From Hyphomicrobiales bacterium (GTDB lineage Bacteria; Pseudomonadota; Alphaproteobacteria; Rhizobiales; Rhizobiaceae): DNA of 64,000 nucleotides. The position numbers were made by a program, and so were the translations under genes. Position 1 is the stretch's first letter, and every line of letters begins with the position of its first letter. Positions 43,999 to 51,874 of this stretch are shown here, one piece after another. The DNA lies in the NCBI GenBank assembly GCA_900469615.1, contig UBYA01000002.1:62001-126000 (forward strand), read 5' to 3'. The notes under the pieces were generated by a model that was given only the letters and a program-made list of their open reading frames with translations, was not told the origin of the DNA and searched no databases.

Positions 43999-45699
43999 TC
44001 AGCCGTCGATACGTTTGCGATCGATGATCCGGTCGAGCCGGTCCTGAGCATGCTTCAGGGCCGCCCGGTCGGATTTCCTGCCTGAAAGCGCATCATGGAT
44101 TTCCTCGCCGATGATGCGCTCCATGCCGGTGTAGAAAGGAACCGGCGGGCGCTGCCAGTTGCGCAGAAGATTGCGGTTGCCGAGGCTGCCGACGAAGCGC
44201 ACGAGCTGCGATCTTCCAATAGCTTCGGGATCCGAACTGACCGAGAAGCGCGGCGCGACCGGAAAGCCGTTCTTCACATGCTCCTTCATCGCCTCGCGCG
44301 AGGCCATCCAGGCAAGGGCTTCGGTTGCCAACGGCAGCCGCTTCGGATCGATGTTCGAGGGAATGCACAGCAGAAAGCCGCCAATGGGCGATGTGTTGGT
44401 GCCGCCCGGCCCGGATGGCTGCGGCACATAGGAGACCCGCCGTTTCACGGCGGAACGCACTTCCGCCTCGAACTGCGCCGCACGCATGGTCCAGACGTAA
44501 GCCATGGCGCTCTGCCCTTTGAGAAAAATGGCGCAGGCATCGTCCCAATCCGCCTCGAGGACGCCAGGCTGCGCGATTTCGACCAGCCGATGCATGTAAT
44601 CCAGGACCAGCAGGCCTGCCTCGCTGTCGACTTGCGGCCGCATGTGCTGCGCATCCAGGTTTTCGGTGGAGTAGCCGGTCGGCGTGCGCCGGATCGAGAG
44701 CACTGTCTGGCCGCAGCAGCCGAGAAAGAACATGAAGCTGGAGGCAAGCGGCATATGCGCCGCGTTCCAAGCGATGCCATACCGATCCGCGGCCGGATTG
44801 CAAAACGAACGGCCCACCTGGATGACGTCGTCGAAGGTGCGCGGCAGTGCGAAACCGGTTCTCTCGAAAAGATCGGAGCGGCATGCCAGCACTTCGATCG
44901 TACAGTAGATCGGCACACCGTATTCCACGCGCTGCCACGTTGTCGTCGACCAGATCGACGGGTGAAAGTCCATGGGGTTGATACCGGATTCGCGGATCAT
45001 CTCGCCGATGGGAAGAATGAGCCCCTTGCTCGCAAACTCCCCCAGCCACGGCATGTCGATTGCGATGATGTCATAAGCCGAAACCGCGCGCGCGCCATTG
45101 GCGAGGCCTTCCCGGTAGAGGTCGTTCTGGTGGACCAGCTTGAAGCTCTTCGCCGTCGCCAGATTGTTGCGGAAGTCCGACCACATGTTGCGCATGGCGG
45201 CGAAATAATTGTCGTCGTTCAGCAGGAACTGGAGTTCGACGCCCTTCGTGATCCTGTTGGTCAGCAGATTGATCGGCGGGATGACGGGATTGCCGCGCCT
45301 CGGCGCGCCAAAATAATAGTCCGCCTCATGCTCCTCGACGTGGCGTCCACCCAGGATTTCCGCGATCAAAGCCTTTGTCTGCGCCGCATAGTTCACCGCC
45401 AGGGCGGAAAGGCGGGCCGTCGGATGCAAAGTTGCCCGCTTTGCCGTTTCGGAGGACGATCGCCGCTCGATAAGCCCGTCTTCGATCATGCCCTGGATCC
45501 GCCGGATGGCCGTGCCCCGCGGCAGATTGGAGACAAGCGCAAGCTTGCTGATCGTTACGGGATAGCCTTCGAGCTCGGACGTCATCAGGTAGTGAACGAT
45601 CCGCCAGGATGCCTCGTCTTCGATACCGGCGACGTCTAGGAACGGCTTGCGCAGTCGATCCACGAACTCGAAAACACGCAGAAACTCGTGGTCGTTCAT
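43999..45699 (-). CDS. Winged-helix/solute-binding-protein fusion, predicted one-component regulator
   Basis: 566 aa. Residues about 28-100 form a winged helix (SELEGYPVTISKLALVSNLP then RGTAIRRIQGMIEDGLIERR) of MarR-like character. A linker follows (about 100-148). Residues about 150-545 read as a family 1 extracellular solute-binding protein: YDIIAIDMPWLGEFASKG, GVPIYCTIEVLACRSDLF, GQSAMAYVWTM and the C-terminal EIHDALSGRKS. No signal peptide or membrane helix precedes it, so it should be cytoplasmic. GAGGATAG precedes the ATG. It is the only transcription factor between 31 and 49 kb, with a palindrome (site B) upstream. The regulator role is inference. Confidence 0.8.
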   Translation of the reverse strand: MNDHEFLRVFEFVDRLRKPFLDVAGIEDEASWRIVHYLMTSELEGYPVTISKLALVSNLPRGTAIRRIQGMIEDGLIERRSSSETAKRATLHPTARLSALAVNYAAQTKALIAEILGGRHVEEHEADYYFGAPRRGNPVIPPINLLTNRITKGVELQFLLNDDNYFAAMRNMWSDFRNNLATAKSFKLVHQNDLYREGLANGARAVSAYDIIAIDMPWLGEFASKGLILPIGEMIRESGINPMDFHPSIWSTTTWQRVEYGVPIYCTIEVLACRSDLFERTGFALPRTFDDVIQVGRSFCNPAADRYGIAWNAAHMPLASSFMFFLGCCGQTVLSIRRTPTGYSTENLDAQHMRPQVDSEAGLLVLDYMHRLVEIAQPGVLEADWDDACAIFLKGQSAMAYVWTMRAAQFEAEVRSAVKRRVSYVPQPSGPGGTNTSPIGGFLLCIPSNIDPKRLPLATEALAWMASREAMKEHVKNGFPVAPRFSVSSDPEAIGRSQLVRFVGSLGNRNLLRNWQRPPVPFYTGMERIIGEEIHDALSGRKSDRAALKHAQDRLDRIIDRKRIDG

Positions 45700-45760
45700 C
45701 CAGCTATCCTCAGGAACTCAGCGGGAAGATACAACAGTTCGGGCGGCCGACTCCAGCCAT

Positions 45761-45775
45761 GGTCCAGATTGGACC
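45761..45775. promoter_or_regulatory. Palindromic operator, site B of three
   Basis: GGTCCA-GAT-TGGACC is a 15-bp dyad with perfect 6-bp arms. It lies 61 bases upstream of the fusion gene start, between that gene and the YCII gene, as expected for autoregulation. Confidence 0.72.
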
Positions 45776-45813
45776 GATCCGGATTCGTGCCAGTCAGGAG
45801 CGGCTTCCTCTGT

Positions 45814-46101
45814 TCAGTCGCGATTATCGACCCGCATCAGGAAGGGATTGATGCTGACGCTCTGCCAGACATCGGCCGCATGGAACGGATCGCCGGCATT
45901 GAAGGCCTTCACGTCCTCGATGGTGTTTGCCGAGAACACGAAGAGCGAGCCGATCATCGTTTCGCCATCGGCCGCCACGAGCGGTCCGGAAATCACGGTT
46001 TTGACCGCGCCGGTTGCCAGATAAGCTTTGTGTGCATCGTAATTGGCCAGCCGACGCGGCAGCGCGTCAGCGTGATCGAGGCAGTGAACGGCATAGAGCA
46101 T
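45814..46101 (-). CDS. YCII domain protein
   Basis: 95 aa. MLYAVHCLDHADALPRRL followed by YDAHKAYLATGA and VISGPLVAADGETMIGSLFV matches the small YCII fold with its conserved His/Asp region. Members include hydrolytic dehalogenase-like and other pathway enzymes, so it may act on an intermediate of the adjacent pathway. The start at 46101 is right for the family; a longer frame upstream is unsupported. Site C lies 106 bases upstream. Confidence 0.85.
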   Translation of the reverse strand: MLYAVHCLDHADALPRRLANYDAHKAYLATGAVKTVISGPLVAADGETMIGSLFVFSANTIEDVKAFNAGDPFHAADVWQSVSINPFLMRVDNRD

Positions 46102-46207
46102 GATAGTCCTCCCATTGCGGCTTGCGGCTGGCGAAGGTCGCCGGCCAGCGTCTCTCCCTTGGACCGCGAAAGAATAGGTGCAGAATCGCCGGGCGCGAAA
46201 TCGTAAC

Positions 46208-46222
46208 GGTCCATATTGGACT
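46208..46222. promoter_or_regulatory. Palindromic operator, site C of three
   Basis: GGTCCA-TAT-TGGACT lies in the 391-base divergent spacer (46102-46492) between the YCII gene and the CoA-transferase gene. It is 106 bases from the first and 270 from the second. The rest of the spacer holds no gene that I can support. Confidence 0.7.
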
Positions 46223-46492
46223 AAATGGGATGAGCCAACGGAAGCGCTTGATACCGTCCGTCCATTCGGGTCTGCCCCATGGGAGCCGATCCAGCCTTCG
46301 CTTCCGTGGCATCTCGCGCGTTTGCTGGCACCGGCGACGCTCGGGTCTTGCGCAAACGGCAAGTTGCGCGCTTTTATGTAGGCGCGTCCCGCTGCAATGA
46401 AAGCGCTCGCAACGGCCATGGAGGTGGGACCGTATGCGATCGCGCGGAGGATGCGGATCTGTGCCGAAAGTGGCATTCAAGGGGAGGACTCG

Positions 46493-47827
46493 ATGGCTGC
46501 CAATCATCTGACGCTGTATCGCGAACGCCTGCGCTCCGCAAATGAGGCCGTCGCCCTGATCCCGTCCGGCGCCAAGATCGCCATGCCGCTGGCGGCCGGC
46601 CAGCCGCCGGCCGTCCTTGCCGCGCTGGCCGAGCGCGCCCGGGCAGGTGCCATAGAAAATGTCAGGCTTCATTACCTGCTTTGCACGGGTATCGCCGGCA
46701 CCAGCGTATTCGAACACGATCTGCGCGACCGGATCATTCCGATGAGTTATTTTCACGGAGCGGTGGAGCGCGCGCTCGACAAGAGGCGGCTGGCGGAAAC
46801 GCTGCCTGCCGTCGACCTTGTGCCGTGCCATTTCAGCCAGGTGCCGCGCTCCCTGGTCGAGCATGTCGGAGTGGATACGCTGATCGCCACCGTCTCCCCC
46901 ATGGATTCGGACGGAAACTTCAGCCTTGGCATCAGCACCGATTATTCGGCGACGGTCTCGCGCAAGCCCGGGATCCGGCTGATCCTCGAAGTCAATCCCA
47001 ACATGCCTTACGTACGCGGCAATTGCATGATTCCCGTGTCGAGCGTCACGGCGCTGGTCGAAAATGACGCCAGCCTGCCGGCACTCGCTCCTGCTCCCCG
47101 TTCCGAGGTCGACGATGCCATCGGCGCCATCATTGCCGGGCTCGTGGACGATGGCGATTGCCTGCAGATGGGCATCGGCGCGCTGCCCGACGCTGTTTGT
47201 GCCGGTCTTTCGCAGCACCGTCACCTCGGCATTCATACCGAGATGATGACGCCGGGACTTGCCGCTCTCATCAAGGCCGGCATGGTCGACAACAGCCGCA
47301 AGCAAACGCATCTCGGCCGATCGATCTTCACCTTCGCGCTGGGAGACAAGCCGCTCTACGATTTCCTGAACAACAATCCCGATGTCGAGGCGCATCCCGT
47401 GGATTACGTGAACAATCCGTTCGTCATTGCGCAGAACGACCGTGTCGTGTCGGTCAATGCCACGCTGCAGATCGATCTCAATGGTGCGTGCAATTCCGAA
47501 TTCGTCAACGGGAGACAGTTCAGCGCAACGGGTGGGCAAGTGGATTTCGTGCGCGGCGCCTATGCTTCGCGCGGCGGCCGCTCGATCATCGCCTGCCATG
47601 CGACGGCGGCGAAGGGAACGCTTTCGCGGATCGTTCCGACGCTGACGGGCCCGGTGACGACGCCGCGCAACGATATCCACATCATCGTCACGGAATATGG
47701 CTGGGCCAATCTCAAGGGCAAGTCCGTGGCAGAGCGTGCAAAGGCACTGATCGCACTGGCTCACCCCGATTTCCGCGAGGGGCTGGACCGGGCAGCCCAC
47801 GAGGCAGGATTTTACGCGCCGGCCTGA
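46493..47827 (+). CDS. Acetyl-CoA hydrolase/CoA-transferase family protein
   Basis: 444 aa. The start at 46493 follows GGGGAGGA. Blocks EVNPNMPYVRGNCMIPVSSV, LQMGIGALPDAV, GIHTEMMTPGL (with the likely catalytic Glu) and SATGGQVDFVRGA match the 4-hydroxybutyrate CoA-transferase/acetyl-CoA hydrolase family. It would transfer CoA to an organic acid, possibly an end product of the pathway. An upstream in-frame extension lacks family wording. Confidence 0.87.
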   Translation: MAANHLTLYRERLRSANEAVALIPSGAKIAMPLAAGQPPAVLAALAERARAGAIENVRLHYLLCTGIAGTSVFEHDLRDRIIPMSYFHGAVERALDKRRLAETLPAVDLVPCHFSQVPRSLVEHVGVDTLIATVSPMDSDGNFSLGISTDYSATVSRKPGIRLILEVNPNMPYVRGNCMIPVSSVTALVENDASLPALAPAPRSEVDDAIGAIIAGLVDDGDCLQMGIGALPDAVCAGLSQHRHLGIHTEMMTPGLAALIKAGMVDNSRKQTHLGRSIFTFALGDKPLYDFLNNNPDVEAHPVDYVNNPFVIAQNDRVVSVNATLQIDLNGACNSEFVNGRQFSATGGQVDFVRGAYASRGGRSIIACHATAAKGTLSRIVPTLTGPVTTPRNDIHIIVTEYGWANLKGKSVAERAKALIALAHPDFREGLDRAAHEAGFYAPA

Positions 47828-47846
47828 CGGATCGGAATCTTCGACT

Positions 47847-47896
47847 GGAGCAATTCCGGACGGAAAGCCGCTGCGCACTTTTCCTGAAATTGCTCC
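47847..47896. repeat. Rhizobial-type intergenic inverted repeat
   Basis: GGAGCAATT (47847-47855) and AATTGCTCC (47888-47896) enclose a sequence with GGACGGAAAGCCGCTGCGCA then CTTTTCCTG. I recognise this wording as a short dispersed element common between genes of Rhizobium-group genomes. It may act as a terminator or mRNA-stabilising hairpin after the CoA-transferase gene. Confidence 0.6.
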
Positions 47897-48062
47897 AAGT
47901 GCGGGGATATCGTCACTGGCGGCAAATCGTCCGGATGCTTCGATATGCCCGGAGGCATTTCTCCGCAAATCGCGATAGGTTCCAGGCTGCGTGCGCGCAG
48001 GAAGAAAAATGCCGCCCTCCGGCAATCGTCGCCGGGCGGTCGATCGTAGCGTAGAGGACAGA

Positions 48063-48863
48063 ATGCGGAATATCGAGGAAGCCGAACATTGGATCGCAAC
48101 GCCAAAGGGAGATTTGTTTGCCAAGTCATGGACGCCGCGGTCGGAGAGCGGCGGGGTGCCCGTTGTCCTGCATCACGATTCACTCGGATGCGTCACGCTC
48201 TGGAGAGATTTTCCGGCGTTGCTGGCGGCGGAGCTGCAGCGGCGCGTGATTGCCTATGACAGGCTCGGCTTCGGGCAATCGTCCGCGCGTCATGACAGGC
48301 TCGATTTGAATTTCCTGCGCGATGAGGCGGTCCATCAGCTTCCGTTCGTTCTGGACAATCTTATGGTCGATCGCTTCGTGGCATGCGGCCATAGCGTCGG
48401 CGGCGGCATGGCCGTGGAGACCGGCGCCTTCTTTGCGCAGCGATGCGAAGCCATCATCACCATCGCAGCGCAGGCTTTTGTCGAAGACAGGACGATCGAG
48501 GGCATCAAGGTGGCTGAAGAGGCTTTTTCCCTGCCGGGAGCCTTGGACAGGCTCACCCGCTATCATGGTGAAAAGGCGGAGTGGGTTCTGAAAGCGTGGA
48601 TCGGGACCTGGCTTTCTCCTGCATTCGAATCCTGGAGCCTGGAGCCCACGCTCGTCAGGATCAGCCGTCCGGTGCTGGCCATCCATGGCGATCGCGACGA
48701 ATACGGCTCGCTTGCCCATCCCCGCATCATCGCCAACGGTCGCGGTATCTGCCGCGTCCTGCCCGATGTCGGACACACGCCGCACCGGGAATGCCCGGAT
48801 CTGCTTGTCGACGAAATAGCCGGATGGCTGAAAACTTTGAAGGGCTCCGACGCGGCGGCCTAA
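48063..48863 (+). CDS. Alpha/beta hydrolase
   Basis: 266 aa. Nucleophile elbow CGHSVGGGM with Ser111, acid Asp in IHGDRDEYGS, and His in DVGHTPHRE give a full catalytic triad. The oxyanion region reads LHHDSLGCVTLW. The start at 48063 follows GAGGA. Separate from the CoA-transferase gene by 235 bases including a hairpin repeat. Probable esterase or lactonase; a lactone-opening role could replace the deleted SMP-30 protein, but this is speculation. Confidence 0.85.
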   Translation: MRNIEEAEHWIATPKGDLFAKSWTPRSESGGVPVVLHHDSLGCVTLWRDFPALLAAELQRRVIAYDRLGFGQSSARHDRLDLNFLRDEAVHQLPFVLDNLMVDRFVACGHSVGGGMAVETGAFFAQRCEAIITIAAQAFVEDRTIEGIKVAEEAFSLPGALDRLTRYHGEKAEWVLKAWIGTWLSPAFESWSLEPTLVRISRPVLAIHGDRDEYGSLAHPRIIANGRGICRVLPDVGHTPHRECPDLLVDEIAGWLKTLKGSDAAA

Positions 48864-48925
48864 GAGCAGTTCCGGGGAAGGACACGGATCGCGCCGACAT
48901 TACCCCGGCATTGCCGCGTTCATGC

Positions 48926-49996
48926 TCACAGCCGCCTTTCGCTCGATTTCGAGAATATCGAAGCTTTTGCCATGTTGAACCGGAGGCTGACGTGTTTGCG
49001 CATGGAACGTGCCGCTTCGATGCTCATTCTGACGCTGAAGCGCTTGCCGAGGCAGTCGAACCAGCCGAGAGCATCCGCTCCCAGTAGCTCGGTGAAGGCC
49101 AGGGTGGCCGGAATGCCATCCGGCGCGTTCTGTTCCAATACCGAAACGTCTTCGCATCGGATGCCGAGAACGGCGTCTTCGACTGCCGGTGGCGTTCCGA
49201 ACCGATAGCCGGAGATATCGATGGAAACGGCATCGGCCAGGAACCGGGCCGCGCCATCGAGCCTGCCGTCGAGAAAATTCATCGACGGCGAGCCGACGAA
49301 CCCGGCGACGAAGAGACTATCCGGCTTTTCGTAGATCGATTGGGGAGGGGCAAATTGCTCGACCTTCCCCTTGTGCATGACGGCGACCCTGTCTGCCATG
49401 GTCATGGCCTCGATTTGATCGTGCGTGACGTAGATCATCGTCGATTTCAGGGTTTCGTGAAGCTGCTTGAGCTCCACACGGGTCTCGGCCCTCAATTTTG
49501 CATCCAGATTGGAAAGCGGCTCGTCGAACAAGCAGATGCTCGACGAGCGCACGAGCGCGCGTCCGATAGCCACGCGCTGGCGTTGTCCTCCGGAAAGCTG
49601 GCTCGGCTTGCGCTCCAGCAGGGTTTCGAGCTGCAGGAGCTTGGCGACCCAGGCGACCTTTTCCGCTATCGTCTGCTTCGGTATGCCGGCGATCTGCATG
49701 CCGAACGACAGATTGCGCCGCACCGTCATCGCGGGAAAGAGCGCGTAGGACTGAAACACCATGGCCAGGCCGCGCTCGCTCGGCTCCAGCCCGCTTACAT
49801 CGCGGCCGTCGATGACGATTTGGCCGGCGTCGCAATCATCCAGGCCGGCGATGACGTTGAGCAGGGTTGATTTTCCGCAGCCCGATGGACCGAGAATGAC
49901 GATGAATTCGCCTTTTTCGATTTCCATGTCGACCGATTGCAGAATGGTCAGGCCGGCGAAGGATTTCTTTATCTGGTGGAGAGAAATGCTGGACAT
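48926..49996 (-). CDS. CUT1 sugar ABC transporter ATPase (MalK/UgpC-like)
   Basis: 356 aa. Walker A GPSGCGKSTLL, signature LSGGQRQRVAIGRAL, Walker B SICLFDEPLSNLD, switch YVTHDQIEAMTMADR, then a C-terminal regulatory OB domain with AVLGIRCEDVSV. The start at 49996 (ATG, AAGGG upstream) is preferred to a TTG two codons earlier. It lies two bases after the permease gene. It powers the oligosaccharide importer encoded upstream. Confidence 0.92.
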   Translation of the reverse strand: MSSISLHQIKKSFAGLTILQSVDMEIEKGEFIVILGPSGCGKSTLLNVIAGLDDCDAGQIVIDGRDVSGLEPSERGLAMVFQSYALFPAMTVRRNLSFGMQIAGIPKQTIAEKVAWVAKLLQLETLLERKPSQLSGGQRQRVAIGRALVRSSSICLFDEPLSNLDAKLRAETRVELKQLHETLKSTMIYVTHDQIEAMTMADRVAVMHKGKVEQFAPPQSIYEKPDSLFVAGFVGSPSMNFLDGRLDGAARFLADAVSIDISGYRFGTPPAVEDAVLGIRCEDVSVLEQNAPDGIPATLAFTELLGADALGWFDCLGKRFSVRMSIEAARSMRKHVSLRFNMAKASIFSKSSERRL

Positions 49997-49998
49997 GT

Positions 49999-50877
49999 TC
50001 AACCCTTGACGGCGCCGGCGGCAATGCCGCGGACGAAATAGCGGCCGGAGACGAAATAGACGACGAGCGTCGGGATGGCGGTGATCAGCGCCGCGGCCAT
50101 GTTGATGTTCGGATTGGCTGCGCCGCGCGCATTGTTGACGATATTGGTCAATTGGACCGTCATCGGAAGATTGTCGTTTCCGGCAAAAATCAGACCGAGC
50201 AGATAATCGTTCCAGATGCCGGTGAATTGCAGGATGGCCACGACGATCAGGATATTGGTCGAAAGCGGCAGAATGATCGACCAGAAGGTGCGCAGGAAGC
50301 TCGCGCCCTCCATGCGCGCCGCACGACTGATTTCATCGGGAATGCCGACATAGAAGTTGCGAAACAATAACGTCGTATAAGGCAGGCCATAGATGACGTG
50401 CACGAAGACGATACCGGGATAGGTGCGAAACAGCCCGACGTTGCTGAGGATCTTGACGGTCGGATAGAGCATGGCCTGATAGGGAATGAACAGGCCGATG
50501 GTGATCAGCAGCATCGTCATGTTGGCATGTCGCGATCGCCACTGGGCGAGCGCATATCCATTGAGCGCGCCAGCCAATGTCGAGATCACCACAGCCGGGA
50601 CGCTGATCTTTATCGAGTTCCACAGGCCGGGGCGAACCCCGCCGCATTCCAGGCCGGTACATGCGCTCTTCCAGGCGGCCACCCAGGCATCGAAATTGGG
50701 GTTGACCGGCAGCGCCAGCAGGTCGCCCTGCCTAATTTCCTCCATTGGCTTCAGCGAATTCATGATGACCAGCAGGAGCGGCAGCAGGAAGAAGATGGCC
50801 GAAACGATCAGGAACGTATAGAGGCCGGCGCGTGCGACGCGGGCGCCGTAAGCCGGTTTCTGTGCTGCGGCCGTCAT
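49999..50877 (-). CDS. CUT1 sugar ABC transporter permease (MalG-like)
   Basis: 292 aa with about six helices. The cytoplasmic EAA loop is seen in EISRAARMEGASFLRTFWSI then ILPLSTNI. The start overlaps the previous permease stop (ATGA at 50874-50877). A far longer in-frame extension upstream reads across that permease in another frame and was rejected. Confidence 0.9.
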   Translation of the reverse strand: MTAAAQKPAYGARVARAGLYTFLIVSAIFFLLPLLLVIMNSLKPMEEIRQGDLLALPVNPNFDAWVAAWKSACTGLECGGVRPGLWNSIKISVPAVVISTLAGALNGYALAQWRSRHANMTMLLITIGLFIPYQAMLYPTVKILSNVGLFRTYPGIVFVHVIYGLPYTTLLFRNFYVGIPDEISRAARMEGASFLRTFWSIILPLSTNILIVVAILQFTGIWNDYLLGLIFAGNDNLPMTVQLTNIVNNARGAANPNINMAAALITAIPTLVVYFVSGRYFVRGIAAGAVKG

Positions 50878-51749
50878 GTGCGCCTCCGGAATTCGCTCAG
50901 GAAATAGGGCGTCAGCAGGACCAGCGAAAGCACCAGCATCATGATCGACGCCGCCGAGGCAAGACCGAGATTGACGCGCGCGAAGTAAAAGTCGACGGCG
51001 AACTTCGCCGGCATTTCCGTGGATATGCCGGGACCGCCTTTCGTCATGGCGATGACGAGATCGTAGCCGCGAATGACTTCGGACATCAGCAGCACCACGC
51101 AGGACGCGATGACCGGACGCATGCCTGGAAAGATGACCTGGAGATAGGCACGCCAGACCGGAATGCCCTCCATTCGGATCGCCTTCCACAAGTCGCTGTC
51201 AATTCCGCGCAGTCCTGCCAGTACAATGACCATGACAAGGCCGGCCGAGTGCCAGATACTGGCGATGACGAGCGTATAGATGGCCCGATCGGGGCGGGTC
51301 AGCCAATCGAAGGTAAAGCTCTCCCAGCCGATGGCGCGCATCAGTGCCGGCAGACCGTTCACAGGGTCCAGAAGCCAGCGCCAGGAAAGGCCGGTGACAA
51401 TCAGGGAAACGGCAAGCGGATAGAGGAAGATGGTGCGAAAGAGCGACTCCGCCTGGATCTGCCGGTCGGCAAAGATCGCGAGCAGCATGCCGAAGACCAG
51501 CGTGCCGAGAATGTAGAGAACGCCGAAGATCACCATGTTCAGGCATGAAACGAGCCAGCGATCGTTGGTGAACAGCTTGACGTATTGCTCGAAGCCGACC
51601 ACCTGATAGGTCGGAAGCAGCGTCGAGCGCGTCAACGACATGTAGAAGGTCCAGGCAATCGAGCCGTAGAAGAAAAGTGCTACGATCGCGAAGAATATCG
51701 CGATCGTGATGTCCGGCCTGAAGGCTTGCCGGTTGAGCCAGTTGGTCAT
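50874..51749 (-). CDS. CUT1 sugar ABC transporter permease (MalF-like)
   Basis: 291 aa with about six helices. The EAA loop reads DSDLWKAIRMEGIPVWRAYL then QVIFPGMRP. The start at 51749 (MTNWLNRQAFRPD) has GAGGA upstream. It forms the membrane heterodimer with the MalG-like protein. The 125-base gap from the binding-protein gene contains hairpins. Confidence 0.9.
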   Translation of the reverse strand: MTNWLNRQAFRPDITIAIFFAIVALFFYGSIAWTFYMSLTRSTLLPTYQVVGFEQYVKLFTNDRWLVSCLNMVIFGVLYILGTLVFGMLLAIFADRQIQAESLFRTIFLYPLAVSLIVTGLSWRWLLDPVNGLPALMRAIGWESFTFDWLTRPDRAIYTLVIASIWHSAGLVMVIVLAGLRGIDSDLWKAIRMEGIPVWRAYLQVIFPGMRPVIASCVVLLMSEVIRGYDLVIAMTKGGPGISTEMPAKFAVDFYFARVNLGLASAASIMMLVLSLVLLTPYFLSEFRRRT

Positions 51750-51819
51750 TTCAAGTCCTCGTACGGTACGGTAGGCCGCAACCGTTTTCCTCACCCCTGA
51801 ACATGTCCGCGATCCCTCT

Positions 51820-51870
51820 TCCGCCTGTCGGCGGAGAAGGCGGGGCGGACGATCGGCCACCCCGCTTCCA
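51820..51870 (-). other. Stem-loops between the binding-protein and permease genes
   Basis: TCCGCC/GGCGGA (51820-51835, loop TGTC) and a GCGGGG/CCCCGC pairing just downstream (about 51842-51870) lie directly after the binding-protein stop codon. Such structures often stabilise the binding-protein mRNA and lower expression of the membrane genes. Confidence 0.45.
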
Positions 51871-51874
51871 GCGA

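Noticed and set aside
46067..48124. 685-codon open frame on the minus strand
   Set aside because: It lies antisense to the CoA-transferase gene and runs into the YCII gene in the wrong frame.
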